From the NCBI GenBank assembly GCA_030765055.1, contig CM060953.1, positions 13,801,153 through 13,865,152 on the forward strand: a stretch of DNA of 64,000 nucleotides, read 5' to 3'. Shown piece after piece: positions 1 through 12,699 of this stretch. Position 1 is the stretch's first letter, and each line of letters opens with the position of its first letter. The position numbers and the translations under genes are program-made. Under the pieces are notes generated by a model. The model was given only the letters and a program-made list of their open reading frames with translations. It did not search any database and was not told the DNA's origin. The stretch is from Mantis religiosa. Its lineage: Eukaryota; Arthropoda; Insecta; Mantodea; Mantidae.

Positions 1-49
1 TTGTGGACCTAAATTTTTTCTATAGTTTTACGTTCTTCCTTTTCTGTAA

Positions 50-655
<606 letters not shown>

Positions 656-1299
656 CTCATATGTTCTAAGAAAGTGTTATATCTAACTTAGTTTACACTG
701 ATGTCTGATTCTCTGTAGAAGGCATCATCACTCATTAATAGTTTATGTAACAATTCCTTTGTTATCCTTTAGATGTCTGCATTAGTTCTGTAGCAGATAG
801 CTCAGTGTATAACGTCACAAAGGATGGCAGGCACCTTGCAGAACTGTTATGGTCGTTTTGCCCACCAGGAAGTGAGAGCGAAACATCCCTGTTTGGATGG
901 CGGTGGTGATAATCGCTTATCACGCAAGGGAGCAGCACACGCACCTGTCGAGATAGTTGACAGACAACATTGTCACGATTTAGGGACAGTTTATCACACC
1001 AGTTTATGCCTAAAGCACGCCCGTCTTTGATCGATAGTAATCTACTGATATCGCTAACACCCTACTCGAACATAAACAAATCGGTGCTACTATTATCACA
1101 TCAGTTTGTGCATAAAAATATAAGTAAATGAAGAAATTCTGGTTGTACATTTTCAGACAAAACGTTATTTTGGCTGATTCTGGTTGTATGTGGTAGTTAT
1201 TTACGCGGGTCGGCTGATAGTCCTCGGCCTTGCAATAAAAGAAATTCAATTTTTCTTCTTTATTTTGCAACGAAATCTCCAGAATGGCTAACACATTTG
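656..1299. other. Unrecognised unique-looking stretch
   Basis: No known element or gene seen. A GC-richer patch at about 800-960 has short open frames on both strands (for example 824-1030 plus and 762-944 minus) that I do not recognise. A partial direct repeat of about 22 bp (TTATCACAYCAGTTTRTGC-like) occurs near 991 and 1093, roughly 102 bp apart. Confidence 0.5.
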
Positions 1300-3830
1300 T
1301 CAGGTCGGTGTAATTAAGTCATCTCTGTAGTGCGATTTAGCATGGTCCTCAAAACAGCTGTTTACCACATCAATGACCTCGTTGCTGTGAAATCTTCGTC
1401 TTCCAAGAAATTGTTTGAAGTTCGGGATCAGGTGGTAGTACCTGTGTGCTAGATCTGGCGAATAGAGTGGATGTTCAAGAAATTCCAACTTTAATTCGCA
1501 CATTTTTCCCATTGCAATGACTGAACGATGGACTGGAGCGTTATCGTGAAGAAACAAAGATCTTTTTCTCTGCCAAATGAAGCCGTTTTCTTCACACCTT
1601 CTCTCAAACGTTGCTGGTAAGCTTGCGTAGTAGTCACTAGTGACACTTTTACCTTTCTCCAAGTAATCAATAAAAAATTGACTTTTCTATTTTGAAGTTG
1701 GTTCACCTGGTGCAATCCACCTACTGGAGTGTAGTGAGGTAACCAAGTTACTTCCATGGTAATTAAGCCGTCTCAAACATTCACTGGGATTTTTACGGTA
1801 GAGCTCCAAATTCTTAACAGAAAGAGTTTTTCTTTGTAAAGTTTGACCAGGTGTGGCAACCATCTTGCACAGATCTTGTGAAAGCCATAAACATTACTTA
1901 AAATATTACCTGTACGTTCTTTTGTTATGTTTGAAGTGCCTGCCATCTCAAACAACTTTAATCTGTGCTCTTCCAGTACTAAACGAAGAATTTTTTTCAA
2001 TAATCTCTGGGGTTGTGACTTCTACAGGACGTCCAGAGCGAGACTCATCACTAGTATTCGTACGTCCCATTTTAAACTCTACAACCAACCTTTTAATTAT
2101 TGTATATGAAGAGACAGAGCGAGGTTCATCACTAGTACTCGTACGTCCCATTTTAAACTCTACAACCAACCTTTTAATTATTGTATATGAAGGGACAGAG
2201 CGAGGCTCATCACTAGTACTCGTACGTCCCATTTTAAACTCTACAACCAACGTTTTAATTATTGTATATGAAGGGACAGAGCGAGGCTCATCACTAGTGC
2301 TCGTACGTCCCATTTTAAACTCTACAACCAACCTTTTAATTATTGTGTATGAAGGGGCAGAGCGAGGCTCATCACTAGTATTCGTACGTCCCGTTTTAAA
2401 CTCTACAACCAACCTTTTAATTATTGTATATGAAAGGACAGAGCGAGCGCATCAATAGTACTCGTACCTTCCATTTTAAACTCTACAACCAACCTTTTAA
2501 TTATTGTATATGAAGAGACAGAGTGAGCCTCATCACTAGTACTCGTACGTCCCATTTTAAACTCTACAACCAACCTTTTAATTATTGTATATGAAAGGAC
2601 AGAGCGAGCGCATCAATAGTACTCGTACCTTCCATTTTAAACTCTACAACCAACCTTTTAATTATTGTATATGAAGGGACAGAGCCAGGCTCATCACTAG
2701 TACTCGTACGTCCCATTTTAAACTCTACAACCAACCTTTTAATTATTGTATATGAAAGGACAGAGCGAGGCTCATCACTAGTACTCGTACGTCCCATTTT
2801 AAACTCTACAACCAACCTTTTAATTATTGTATATGAAGGGACAGAGCGAGGCTCATCACTAGTACTCGTACGTCCCATTTTAAACTCTACAACCAACCTT
2901 TTAATTATTGTATATGAAGGGACAGAGCGAGGCTCATCACTAGTACTCGTACGTCCCATTTTAAACTCTACAACCAACCTTTTAATTATTGTATATGAAG
3001 GGACAGAGCGAGGCTCATCACTAGTACTAGTACGTCCCATTTTAAACTCTACAACCAACCTTTTAATTATTGTATATGAAGGGACAGAGCGAGGCTCATC
3101 ACTAGTACTCGTACGTCCCATTTTAAACTCTACAACCAACCTTTTAATTATTGTATTTGAAAGGACAGAGCGAGGCTCATCACTAGTACTCGTACGTCCC
3201 ATTTTAAACTCTACAACCAACCTTTTAATTATTGTATATGAAGGGACAGAGCGAGGCTCATCACTAGTACTCGTACGTTCCATTTTAAACACTACAACCA
3301 ACCTTTTAATTATTGTATATGAAAGGACAGAGCGAGGCTCATCACTAGTACTCGTACGTCCCATTTTAAACTCTACAACCAACCTTTTAATTATTGCATA
3401 TGAAAGGACAGAGCGAGGCTCATCACTAGTACTCGTACGTTCCATTTTAAACACTACAACCAACCTTTTAATTGTTGTATATGAAAGGACAGAGCGAGCG
3501 CATCAATAGTACTCGTACCTTCCATTTTAAACTCTACAACCAACCTTTTAATTATTGTATATGAAAGGACAGAGCGAGGCTCATCACTAGTACTCGTACG
3601 TCCCATTTTAAACTCTACAACCAACCTTTTAATTATTGCATATGAAGGGACAGAGCGAGGCTCATCACTAGTACTCGTACGTCCCATTTTAAACTCTACA
3701 ACGAAACTTTTAATTATTGTATATGAAGGGACAGAGTCTTTCAATGTACTGTCCATTTCCTCCTTGATTTCTTTAGGCGTTAGACCTTTCAAATGGAAGT
3801 ATTTAATCACCACTAGTTTTTCAAATCCTC
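1300..3830 (-). pseudogene. Mariner transposase relic with internal array
   Basis: Decayed mariner-family (D,D34D) transposase read on the minus strand in several frames. The N-terminal helix-turn-helix starts at an ATG at 3813 (VIKYFHLKGLTPKEIKEEMD). After the 81-bp array come GRPVEVTTPEIIEK (about 2030-1985), a second DNA-binding segment with CARWLPHLV (1773-2000), the WLPHYTPVGG block (about 1700-1750), then LHDNAPVH and YSPDLAHRYYHL (1300-1662). The second catalytic Asp (HDNAP) is present. The third, 34 residues on, is Tyr instead of Asp, and the first sits in MEVTW where MDETW is expected. Frameshifts separate the blocks. Terminal inverted repeats are not visible. The gene cannot encode an active enzyme; its length is inflated by about 1.7 kb by the array. 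Confidence 0.9.
2025..3740 (-). repeat. 81-bp minisatellite inside mariner HTH coding region
   Basis: Twenty-one tandem copies of a unit encoding, on the minus strand, 27 residues that include IIKRLVVEFKMGRTSTSDE, i.e. the end of the N-terminal mariner helix-turn-helix. The shared CATTTTAAAC word recurs at 2068, 2149, 2230, 2311 and so on to 3685. Eighteen intervals are 81 bp, so the frame stays open for long runs (2582-3463 minus). Copies near 2472, 2633 and 3523 are an 80-bp variant sharing the same substitutions (CGAGCGCATCAATAG), which breaks frame and shows variant spread between non-adjacent units. The flanks are single-copy mariner sequence, so the array arose within the transposase gene. 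Confidence 0.95.
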
Positions 3831-4939
3831 CATTTGCGGAAACATCTACACTTGTCTTGTTTAAAATGCTGTCTCTCGAACAGTAAACAAGCTATTCACC
3901 TATAACTATGGATAGAAGCTAATCTAGAGTTAAACTATATGATGCTATCTGTCAAACTGGCCCAGTGGCGCCATCTCTATATGTGGCCTGGGACTTACCA
4001 GCCAACTTTCGTAATAATGCGTATGCTTAAATGACAAAATATTTTATTAAGTGTTGATGACATCTGCCCAGTGTACGACACTCTCCGCCTTTGGTGGGTC
4101 TTCAGGTATATGTGGGTGGGAGTGAAAATATCATTTAAGTTTGCCAGTAAATCAAATAGAAGTTTAGAAATGAATTATTGAGTTACCAGCTGTTTAAGGA
4201 AATAGAATCAAACTGTTTCGCTATCTTAGCAACAGGACATGTAACTATTGAAGTTTTATATTTGATGACTTCTGACTTTACGGGTTAAGTAACTTTCTGT
4301 AATGACAATGTTGTCTTGAGTAGCTGAATGTTCTTGCGGCGACCGACATGTTCTGTAGGTGCTATGGTCTGTGGATAATCGGTCACAGTTAAACACTTAT
4401 GTAACATTCGACTACTTCATGACGTTTCTACACATATATATTTTTTTTTTCGTGTCTGAAACACAGTTTTTACTCTGTGATCTAAATTCTACGAAGTGTT
4501 TTCTGTTCTAATCTGCAGAGGTCCACGCGTGCATTTGCAGCTCTCGTAATTTTCGGTCGTACTGATTTCCGTATAGTCTTGAGCTAACGATTTCTTGTTA
4601 ACTGTGTTCACTGGAACGCCTCGTTGCTTCGTCTAAACACAACTTTACTTTCCAATAAATTTCTGTTCCCTGATAAAATTGTAATTCATAGTTTCTACAT
4701 TGTACCTAGATTGATTTTAACATAGCGAAGTTATTTATTGCAACTGTTTAACGGTTATAGTCTTATTGCATTGGCATCTTCAATTTCCTTCCGCACCTGA
4801 AGGATGGACACTGTTGTATAATCCATAGAGCATGGGGATTTCAACATAGTGGGACACTTCGTGCACTGTAACTTGTTACGCCTACGAGCATTTCAAGAGG
4901 AAGTGATGAAGTGGCGAGGAGCGATGCGCCAACCAAGAA
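3831..4939. other. No recognised feature
   Basis: AT-rich DNA upstream of the mariner N-terminus. It may include the element's 5' untranslated part, but no terminal repeat was found. A short T run lies at 4440-4450. No coding signal seen. Confidence 0.5.
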
Positions 4940-5130
4940 GGCTACCTAAAACGTGAGAAGGAAACGGAATGAAAAGAAGAAAAGGAAAGGAGATGGTAGT
5001 AGACGAAAAAAGGCTCCAGCATCCGTTTGCCAACCAGGGAAAACTGCGAAATAACCCAAAATAAGAGTGAGCGGTCGACGGGAATCAATCCCAGAATCTC
5101 CCGAAAGTGAGCTGAAACATCTCGCGCGGT
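4940..5130 (-). repeat. SINE fragment, tRNA-like head on minus strand
   Basis: On the minus strand a B-box-like GGGATTGATTCCCGTCGACC (about 5078-5097) is followed by a pyrimidine-rich body with TTTTCCCTGGTTGGCAAACG. That is the layout of insect tRNA-SINEs with a 'TTTTCC..GG' block. The A box is poorly preserved. Confidence 0.5.
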
Positions 5131-5996
5131 AAATAGAACAGGAAACTATACAGATATGTTGTTGCGTCTGTATAAAACGCGTGTATGTGCTTCATTATCT
5201 ATGTATGTTGAAGAAGAAAGGAGAAACGAAATTGTGCGGTCGTCAACCGTGGCATTGAAAGGTCACGACGACTTTTTCTCACAACGTTAATCGTTTGTCG
5301 TAAGCCACTCCACGACACAAGTATCCATTAGTACATGGAGTCAGTGACCAGTTGACAAATGATAGCGTCATTAACGTCGCTACTCAAGCTACACAAAATG
5401 GGAGAAAAGTTTAACATTTTAACTATTTGACTCATTTAAACTGCAAATAAACTAAGCTTTCAATGGATAAGCGCATGTTGCTTAATAAATAAGCCAAAGT
5501 TAAAACTATGTTTTCCCGTGAAGCTTTTCCAGCATTTTTCGTACTTCAAATGCTCCACACACTGCACTTTAAATACATTTCTACTGTAACGCAGATGTAT
5601 ATTACATAAAATGGCGATATTTGTTTACTTTCTGTACGACGTATAGTACGTAGTGGAAGTATTGTTTTCGACTCAAACGAGATTTCATTGGAAATACATG
5701 TTTTGAAAGTAAAAGCGGAATATTGAGAAAATTGTGTTTGCATAACACAAATGGTTGGCTAATATCAAACTTGCTATTTACATTAAGCATCTTTCAATAG
5801 AACATTCCTGCAGCCCTGACATTTTCGAACATATTGACTGTGTCAAAAACGTCTAACGATTTTGATTAAAATGACAGATATTTAAGGTAATTCCCCGACA
5901 GTTTGAATTTTCTGGGAATAGCCTGAGTAGTCTTGTTCGTTCTGAATAACTTTTGTATAACTGGTAAACCGTAAGAGATACAGAAAATCTTACTAC
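5131..5996. other. No recognised feature
   Basis: AT-rich sequence with short, unrecognised open frames only (5546-5790 minus). Confidence 0.5.
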
Positions 5997-6251
5997 CGCC
6001 TCGGTAGCGTAGATGGTAGCATGTCTGTCTCACGTTCAAGAGGTCCCGAATTCGAATCAGGGTCAGGGCGAGTTACCTGGATTAGGTCTTTTACGATGTT
6101 TTCCCTTATCCTGAAAGACGAATGTTGGGTAACTCCAAGCTCCATGGACCCCGGACTAATTTGAATATCATTTCACCCATTTCATTCACCGTCCGATATG
6201 ACTTAACATTGGAGGATGTAAATTACAACAACAACAACAACAACAACAACA
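5997..6251 (+). repeat. SINE A copy, near full length
   Basis: tRNA-derived SINE. An A-box-like segment GGTAGCGTAGATGGTAGCAT is followed by a B box (GAATTCGAATCAGGGTC). Then comes the family body: TACCTGGATTAGGTC, TTTTCCCTTATCCTGAAAG, GGTAACTCCAAGCTCCATGG, ATTTGAATATCATTTCACCC and CGATATGACTTAACATTGG. It ends in a (CAA)n tail. This is the best full-length example of family A here; other copies lie at 11276, 14335, 15508, 40836 and, as a tandem array, 41435. Confidence 0.85.
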
Positions 6252-6882
6252 AATGTAGATCTCGATAAACCACACAGTTTGTGTCAAATACACTCTTTTT
6301 TGGGGAGGAGAATGAACCATTTGTGAGATATTACTTCTTATTTTTTTGAATGTTGCAGTACTACACTTTTTCCAAATAAAAGTCGTTATTTCTCTTTTTT
6401 TATTCTATAGAATACGCAAAGAGAATGGAATTAAGTCATCAACAGCTATCAGCTATTAATATATTTGACCCATCTCTTAAATTTATCCTATAAATGCATT
6501 CTCATATTCCGTTACACCTTCATTATAATGCTCCTTTTCAATTCAAGAAAACTTTATTGTGTATTAAATACATAATATTTTTGAAAGTAAAAAGCACAAG
6601 AACAATAATTTGAAACAAGTTCTGAAGAGGCCATCCAGCGATGGTCCTGATGTTCAAAGTCTTAAGTCGATTGTCTTCTTTTAAGTCTTCTCATTGCTGG
6701 ATTTGGAGGGTAATTAGCTGGAATTTGTTGAATTACGTAATTCGGATATTTGCTGAATGTGCTCTGTATTCTACTTTCCTTGCGGAGGACCTTATTGAAC
6801 TTGAGAATTCTTACGTCATCATGCAGCACATAGCAAAGTGCACCATTCATCAGTCTAAGATATCTGTTTTTGGTATTTGAGA
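6252..6882. other. No recognised feature
   Basis: AT-rich DNA between SINE A and the solo LTR. Short open frames on both strands (6641-6880) are not recognised. Confidence 0.5.
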
Positions 6883-6886
6883 GTAT

Positions 6887-7329
6887 TGTGACTTTGTGGA
6901 TTCGTAGAATTAAAAAGCCTTGTTTGATGAAATTTAAAATGCTCTTTATTTCAGTAGAAAGACGATGTGTACACCCCTTACAGGCTCTGAAAGTGACGTG
7001 TCACACACAACTGCAGTCTCGTTGCTTCACCACACATAAAAAAACGAAAGAAATCACATGTGGTACATTTCAAATCACTGCACAGCTGCACGCACACATT
7101 TAAAAGTTCTCAACTAGCAACTGACTCCGCAACTAACAGCTGCAGCGCTTTTTATACATCCACTAATTGTTCTAGAATTCACTGGATCGATCGATAACAA
7201 TGAGGATACAGCGCGAAATTCCAGATTATCTCTGTATCTTTCTCTGTTCCCTCCCCCCTGTCTCAGCAAGCCTCCAGCCCCGCGCCCACATGCTGACCGC
7301 GGCGTGCCGCAAAACAGTGTCCCGCGACA
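6887..7329 (-). mobile_element. Solo LTR (gypsy-like), minus strand
   Basis: A 443-bp LTR beginning TGTCGCG (at 7329 on the minus strand) and ending GTCACA (6887). It is flanked by 7330-7333 ATAT and 6883-6886 GTAT, a near-match 4-bp target duplication. On the minus strand it holds a TTCTAGAA palindrome (7170-7177), a TATA box TATAAAAA (7149-7156), a TCAGTTGC initiator-like motif about 30 bp on, the block GCAGTGATTTGAAA, and an AATAAA signal (6945-6950). The same ordered motifs recur in the LTR at 20731-21123, which fixes both ends. No internal region adjoins it, so it is probably a product of LTR-LTR recombination. The gypsy assignment is inferred from the AT target and the TATA/initiator layout. 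Confidence 0.75.
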
Positions 7330-7751
7330 ATATGCAGTCTAACCTCATATAGAACACCCACACTGCCATATGGGTCTAATCAATGACGTGTAGATCCTTC
7401 TCTTATATTGCATAGCTAATGGTGATTTTTGTGCGATATGTGCAGTTCTTGGTCGTTTCAGATCGGGATTGGTTCCACGTCACTTTTGAATCCAATAGCC
7501 AGGATATCTGACTGCTGTACAGGAAATGCAACTTCATTCATTGTTGTTAAGAAAATTGTTAGTAAAATATTGTGCAAGAGTGAACAGGGAAAGCTACATG
7601 AGTACAGCGCATCAAATATTTTAAAGTGTTTTCAGTTTGGGATAAAAAGGTACTTAATTTTCGTGAAAAACAATAAATTATGAAAGAACAAGTAAACCTT
7701 TTGAGATAATTATGGATTAATAAAAAATAAATATTTTTGTAAATGTATTAA
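7330..7751. other. No recognised feature
   Basis: AT-rich sequence with one unrecognised plus-strand open frame of 84 codons (7429-7683). Confidence 0.5.
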
Positions 7752-8033
7752 TGCGGCCGCGCCATGGCTGAGTGGTTAGACCGCTATCACTTAGGCGGCC
7801 CGGGTTCGATCCCAGGTGACTGCAAAATGGGATTTGTGGTGGACAACATTGCACTGGGGTGGATTTCCTCCGGGTCCTCCGGTTTCTTCCACCATCATTC
7901 CGCCAATTGCTCCATGATTCATTCATCCCAGACGTTGAGCCGACCCCTCAACTTCTATCTCATCAGGTCAAATGCTTCGGCTCCCTCGCTCTGAGAGAAC
8001 GCAAACGACTCGTAACACCAGCATTGGTGAGGA

Positions 8034-8038
<5 letters not shown>
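7752..8038 (+). repeat. SINE D copy, near full length
   Basis: The tRNA-like head has an A box (TGGCTGAGTGGTTAGACCGC) and a B box (GGGTTCGATCCCAGGTGA). The body carries GGTGGACAACATTGCACTGG, TTTCCTCCGGGTCCTCCGG and CCCTCGCTCTGAGAGAACGC. The same order appears at 11660 (minus), 13905, 27826 and 43530 (minus). The 3' end runs into a CA microsatellite. The head lacks the pairing of a working tRNA along its full length, so it is not called as a tRNA gene. Confidence 0.85.
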
Positions 8039-8094
<56 letters not shown>

Positions 8095-8109
8095 TATATA
8101 TATATATAA
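8039..8109. repeat. (CA)n-(TA)n microsatellite
   Basis: About 50 bp of CA repeat followed by a short TA run, at the 3' end of the SINE D copy. Confidence 0.95.
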
Positions 8110-9410
8110 ACTGTAAAACGTGAATTTTAATGTAAATATTGCAGAGTTTCACTTCACTCTATTTATACTCGTACAAGTCCGGCGAACAAAGGCTAATCGT
8201 TATATTCTTGCAAAAATAAAGGACAGGGTACATAATGATTGCCTTTGTTATCTGCATTTTGTAATAGTACTTCTGCTTATCAAGAATGTTCTTATATTAC
8301 GTTTCTTTCGCTCCTCAGTTTTGATTAAATAATGATTTCTTATTAAAAGCTTTCAATACATATACAACATTCGGGTGCTTCCTTTCACTTTAATGTAGTT
8401 GCCAATAAAGCTCATAAAATTACAAATGTTATACTGTTTTAATAAAAGTAGCTAGCCATTGCACTTGCCTCAGGGTAATGTAAATGAAATATCGCTTATA
8501 AGTGCAACGCTAATATCAAGAGAGAAAATGCTTTTGTATATGGAGGATTATTTAAAAAACCAATAAACCGATGTTGATAATTCTCTCACCAATTCGAACA
8601 CCAACTGTAATTTAATTTCACAACTTACTAAAGAATTAAAGAGGAATTACATAGTTCATGTATTTGAATACAAACACATTGGAATTATAAAAAAATGCTT
8701 GAAACTTTGAGTTTAATGGAGTAGAAAACAGTTGCTGCTTCACAGAATATAAATAGTCGGTGCACTCTGGAGAGTATAAAAAACAAACGCCGGTTTAATT
8801 TTATAGTGAGAGATATACGAAACACTTCAGCAGAGAGCAGAGTTTAAAATGACAAGTAGCAATTCCGCTCATATTTTAGGTACTTTTATATAAACAGGGC
8901 ATATTTTCATACGTATTTTTGAATAGTTGGAACTTTAGGAAGGGATAGAGGTGGGATTCACTATTAAAGCTTCTCTGGATCAATGTACAACAATTTCATA
9001 GCTCCTGGTTTTCTAGGAACATAGCGAGTTAAAAATCCGGCAAAAGGTGACGAAATTTTTGCTACATGGCTTACTCCGGAAGGGATGAAGCATGTGTAAT
9101 CGTGCTGCTCAAAAGGTTACCCTGGTTATAACTTTGTTTATACAAACATCACAGATAACGCACTGATTGTTCTCGTAAGAGTGACAGGGATACTGGCGCG
9201 CCTCTGGGACGTGTATTAAGCACCAATGAACGCATCACTTCAGCCAATGGAATGTGCAGCTATCACAAATGACAGATGTTATGTCCACGTGCAGTAATCC
9301 GTGCGTTATCTGAGAGTTTTCTGTTAACAAAGATAAAGACAGGGTAAGCTTATGAGCAGCACAATAATAACAGAACCTCAAGTCTGATATAATAAATGAA
9401 ATCTTGGATA
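8110..9410. other. No recognised feature
   Basis: AT-rich sequence; no coding, RNA or mobile-element signature seen. Confidence 0.5.
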
Positions 9411-9411
9411 G

Positions 9412-9690
9412 GTAGAGTCAGACTGAAAAATTCAATGTCATAGCCGGGACCTGAATTACGGATCTCTCGGTCTCCGTCCGGTTGCTGATAACCACTGAGC
9501 TATAATGACAACATGCCAGCATGACATTAAATTATCCAACTGACTCGTATTTTCCCGGTAAACCACTAAATCTCATATAGAATATCAGATTGAAAAATTC
9601 AATGCCATAATCGGGATTTGAACCAGGGATTTTCCATTCTCAGTCTATCCAAACCTTTCCCTACACACAGCTTGTACTCCTCATTGAAGT
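9412..9690 (-). repeat. SINE C copies, minus strand, two joined pieces
   Basis: On the minus strand the head reads AGCTCAGTGGTTATCAGC then the B-box region of family C, and the 3' end has the family mark ATTGAATTTTTCAGTCTGAC. A second, shorter piece follows at about 9588-9690 with the same 3' mark and B-box region (GGTTCAAATCCCGATTATGG). The two are head-to-tail on the minus strand, like the tandem arrangement at 16.3-17.0 kb. Confidence 0.75.
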
Positions 9691-11275
9691 TTAAAAAGGT
9701 AATGTGAGGTAATAATAGAAAATATTCGTTATTGCTTTACTATCAAGCTGCTTTCTTCGTCCAAGGGCAACGTCTGCTAGCAACGCATTTACAAAATCTG
9801 TGACGTCATATTGTTTTACTCTCCTTTTAATTTAGAATTCAACAATTGTAGATTGTTTGCGATAAAATAGTACTCAAGTCAAATTTGTTACAAAGAACGC
9901 GAGTACGTGACTCTGACAACTGCATAAACAATGTTGATAGCCATTTGGAAGTTCCTGCAATGCACTCAGACATTAATGGCGGTCTAACGTACAGGGGTAG
10001 AAACGGTCAGTATTCTGGAAGTCCCTGGATCGATTATCAGCTGCTGGTGAATTATTCTTTAACCAGAATCATTAAAGGCAGGGAAAGAATGTGAATGTAC
10101 TTAACAATAAAACTAATGAGTTAAAGTAGCATTACCAAATTAAAACTCCCGATATGAACCTTAGAAGTTAAAGGCGCTATACATATATTGAAACAGTGAA
10201 AAACTACATTTTAAAAAATGCTGAGTTTCTTTTTGGAGGTTGTACCTAACTATTTTGACGTAAACGTCACGACATCGACATACTCTGATATGTAAACAAG
10301 TTGTCCCATAGTTCAGGTCTATGAGTTTTTCTTCTGAGTTTTCCTCAGTCTTCATAACCAGGGGAAGTATTGTACAAGATTGTACAACAAGGTTCGAGAA
10401 TGGATTTAGCACCTCGACGTATTCAATATCTTTTGTGCCTATGCTCTACTGGACTGGGGGAAGGCGTCCTTAAACAAGTACAAATTTGAGCTTTTCGGAC
10501 GCTACCATCCCGCTCGGTTGAGCTACCCTAAACTTAGGCTTCCTTCCCCAATTATCATTTTAAGTGTCATCAATGCTCGCCGGATTTAGTAAGAAATATT
10601 ATTAAAAAAACGCAATTATTCTGAGGATGTTTCGATACGTATTGTAGATTTTGCTCCAAAATGATACAGATTTTGTTATGGCTTTTATTATGACTGGTTA
10701 TTTTGCATCACATACTATCTTAAATTTTGGTGTCGATAAGAAAGTTGCCAATTACGGGACTGCTGTTCTACCGAGCTGTATTGTTCACGTCTAATGTATT
10801 TTATTATTGGAAAAAATAAGTGAAACAATAGAGCTAATCACAAAAGGAACCAGGAAATGTTAGAGCAACTTGGTATTACGAGAGAGTAATACAATATGTG
10901 GCATGTGAGAATGAAGGTAAACTGCATTGGACGTCCTAGGAAGAATTGCTTGGTTCTGAAACAGTCTAACCCAGTTGTATATAATGATTATTTTGATTGA
11001 TGAAGTTTCTGCAAGTGGCACCACCAGACCCAGGGAGGAGGGACTAATTCTTGCTTAGTTATGAAAAACATGTAGTGTAATTTGCTAAAGTAAAAATTAA
11101 CACTTTTGTTTTTATTCTACGTATTTACTTCAACCAGATTATACTTACATTTTCGTTCGTTAATGAGTGAATTTGTCATGGCGGTAAATTATATTTTAAA
11201 ACATATTCCACTAAATGAAAAGAACGTCGTATTTACTATTGAGGAACTATGATTAAGAAATAACCACTCACAAAA
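9691..11275. other. No recognised feature
   Basis: AT-rich DNA. The patch at about 10440-10555 has a weak tRNA-A-box-like GGTAGCTCAACCGAGCGG on the minus strand and may be a very old SINE. Nothing else recognised. Confidence 0.4.
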
Positions 11276-11492
11276 CGCCCGCCTCGGTAGCGTGTCTGCC
11301 TTACGATCAAGAGTTCGAATCTCGGTCAGGGGGAGTTACCTGGATAACGTTTTTTCCGGGGTTTTCCCTTATCCTGATAGACGAATGTCAGGTAACTCTA
11401 AGCTGCATGGGCCCCGGACTCATATGAGCATCACTTCACTCATTTTATTCTTTGTCCGTTACGACTTAACGTTGGAGGACGTAAATTACACA
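11276..11492 (+). repeat. SINE A copy
   Basis: The head (CCGCCTCGGTAGCGTGTCTG, B box GAGTTCGAATCTCGGTCAGG) and the whole family A body through ACGACTTAACGTTGGAGGAC are present. About 10 bp of the head between the boxes is missing relative to the copy at 5997. Confidence 0.85.
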
Positions 11493-11654
11493 AAAAAACT
11501 ATTACAATCAGTATTTCATAAATCATATCATGTTTGCTTAAAATTTAAATTAGCATTTGTAACAAAAGGATAATTTCGAATATTCACTCTTAGTGCATTT
11601 TCCTATTGGCAAAGTATTTTTGAAAATACGACAGCCTCTCTAAAGGAATCAGGA

Positions 11655-11905
11655 AATGTGTGTTGTGTTTAACGTCCGCTTTTACTACATACGGCACCGC
11701 AGGCGATGACACTGATGATACATGAGATGAAGATGGAGCACCGGTGGAATGAGATGGCGGGGGAAACCGGAGATCCCGGAGAAAACCCGCCCCAGCGCCG
11801 TGTTGTCCACCACAAATCTCACTTTGCGGTCACCTGGGATCGAACCCGGGCCGCCTTGGTGAGAGCCAAGCGGTCTAACCACTGAGTCACGACGCGGCCA
11901 AAGGA
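11655..11905 (-). repeat. SINE D copy, minus strand
   Basis: Minus-strand head with GACTCAGTGGTTAGACCGCT and B box GGGTTCGATCCCAGGTGACC, then the family body (TTGTGGTGGACAACACGGCG). The 3' end has GGTGCCGTATGTAGTAAAAG, a tail variant also seen at 27826 and 43530 but not at 7752 or 13905. There are therefore two 3' subfamilies of SINE D here. Confidence 0.85.
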
Positions 11906-12064
11906 ATCAGGAGAATTCACTTATGTAGACAGAGGGTAATGATTGTTTAAATGTCCGCGTTTTCACATTTAAGGATGCCTTAGGTGAAGTTTCTAAATGC
12001 CGTTTTTAGCGATTTGCAGTTATTGTCATGTAATATTCTATCACAACTATAGTGGTCCTCAGAA

Positions 12065-12215
12065 GTCTATAAGTGATATACCACCCTATGGTTGAGGAGG
12101 TCGGTGGAGGGGTTGGATTCTTTCAGTGTAAAAATCCTTAGCAAGGCTTCCTTCGTAAGGGAAGTAAAGCCGGTGGTCCTGTGTCGTAGACTTACAGGAA
12201 CAGGTGCTTTAATGT
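12065..12215 (+). repeat. SINE B fragment
   Basis: Recognised by TAAAAATCCTTAGCAAGGCT, then AGGGAAGTAAAGCCGGTGGT and a CGTAGACTTACAGGAACAGG tail. These also occur, in order, at 40981-41175 and 44505-44690. Five-prime truncated. Confidence 0.7.
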
Positions 12216-12699
12216 GTTCAGGAAAATATATTTTTGCTTTTATTAAATTAACTAAAATAGTATTTTAACAATAAAAATTCTACTACATTATTTGTATAAT
12301 AAAGAAAACTTGCATGTAAACGATCTCCACTGTCCTGGTTGCTTCAGAAAAATGTTTATATTTAATGTAACAATTGGTTCTCAGTGGTTGAACGGTGTCG
12401 TATTTTCAGCAATTTAAATGTTCAACAAAACTATATGCCAGGTTTCTAACTCCATTCTCTCTGAGTTTGTCCAGAAAACTTGAAAAAGATCTATTATGAA
12501 TTACTTTACATGAAATATTTTCAATGCGCAAAAGTGGAGTTAAAGTCAAATATTTGTCATAACGTGTGCTGTTGGCCATCTAAATATTTTTATGTTGAAG
12601 CTTTAAAGAACTGTGAGAGGAACATTTATAACATATAGTTGAAGCTACTGTTTGAACACAGTTGTTGATCAAATTTGTGGTATGGAGACAGTAAAGCAA
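12216..12699. other. No recognised feature
   Basis: AT-rich sequence, nothing recognised. Confidence 0.5.

Noticed and set aside
1853..2458. 201-codon plus-strand frame with repeated residues
   Set aside because: Antisense to the 81-bp array; the minus strand reads as mariner.
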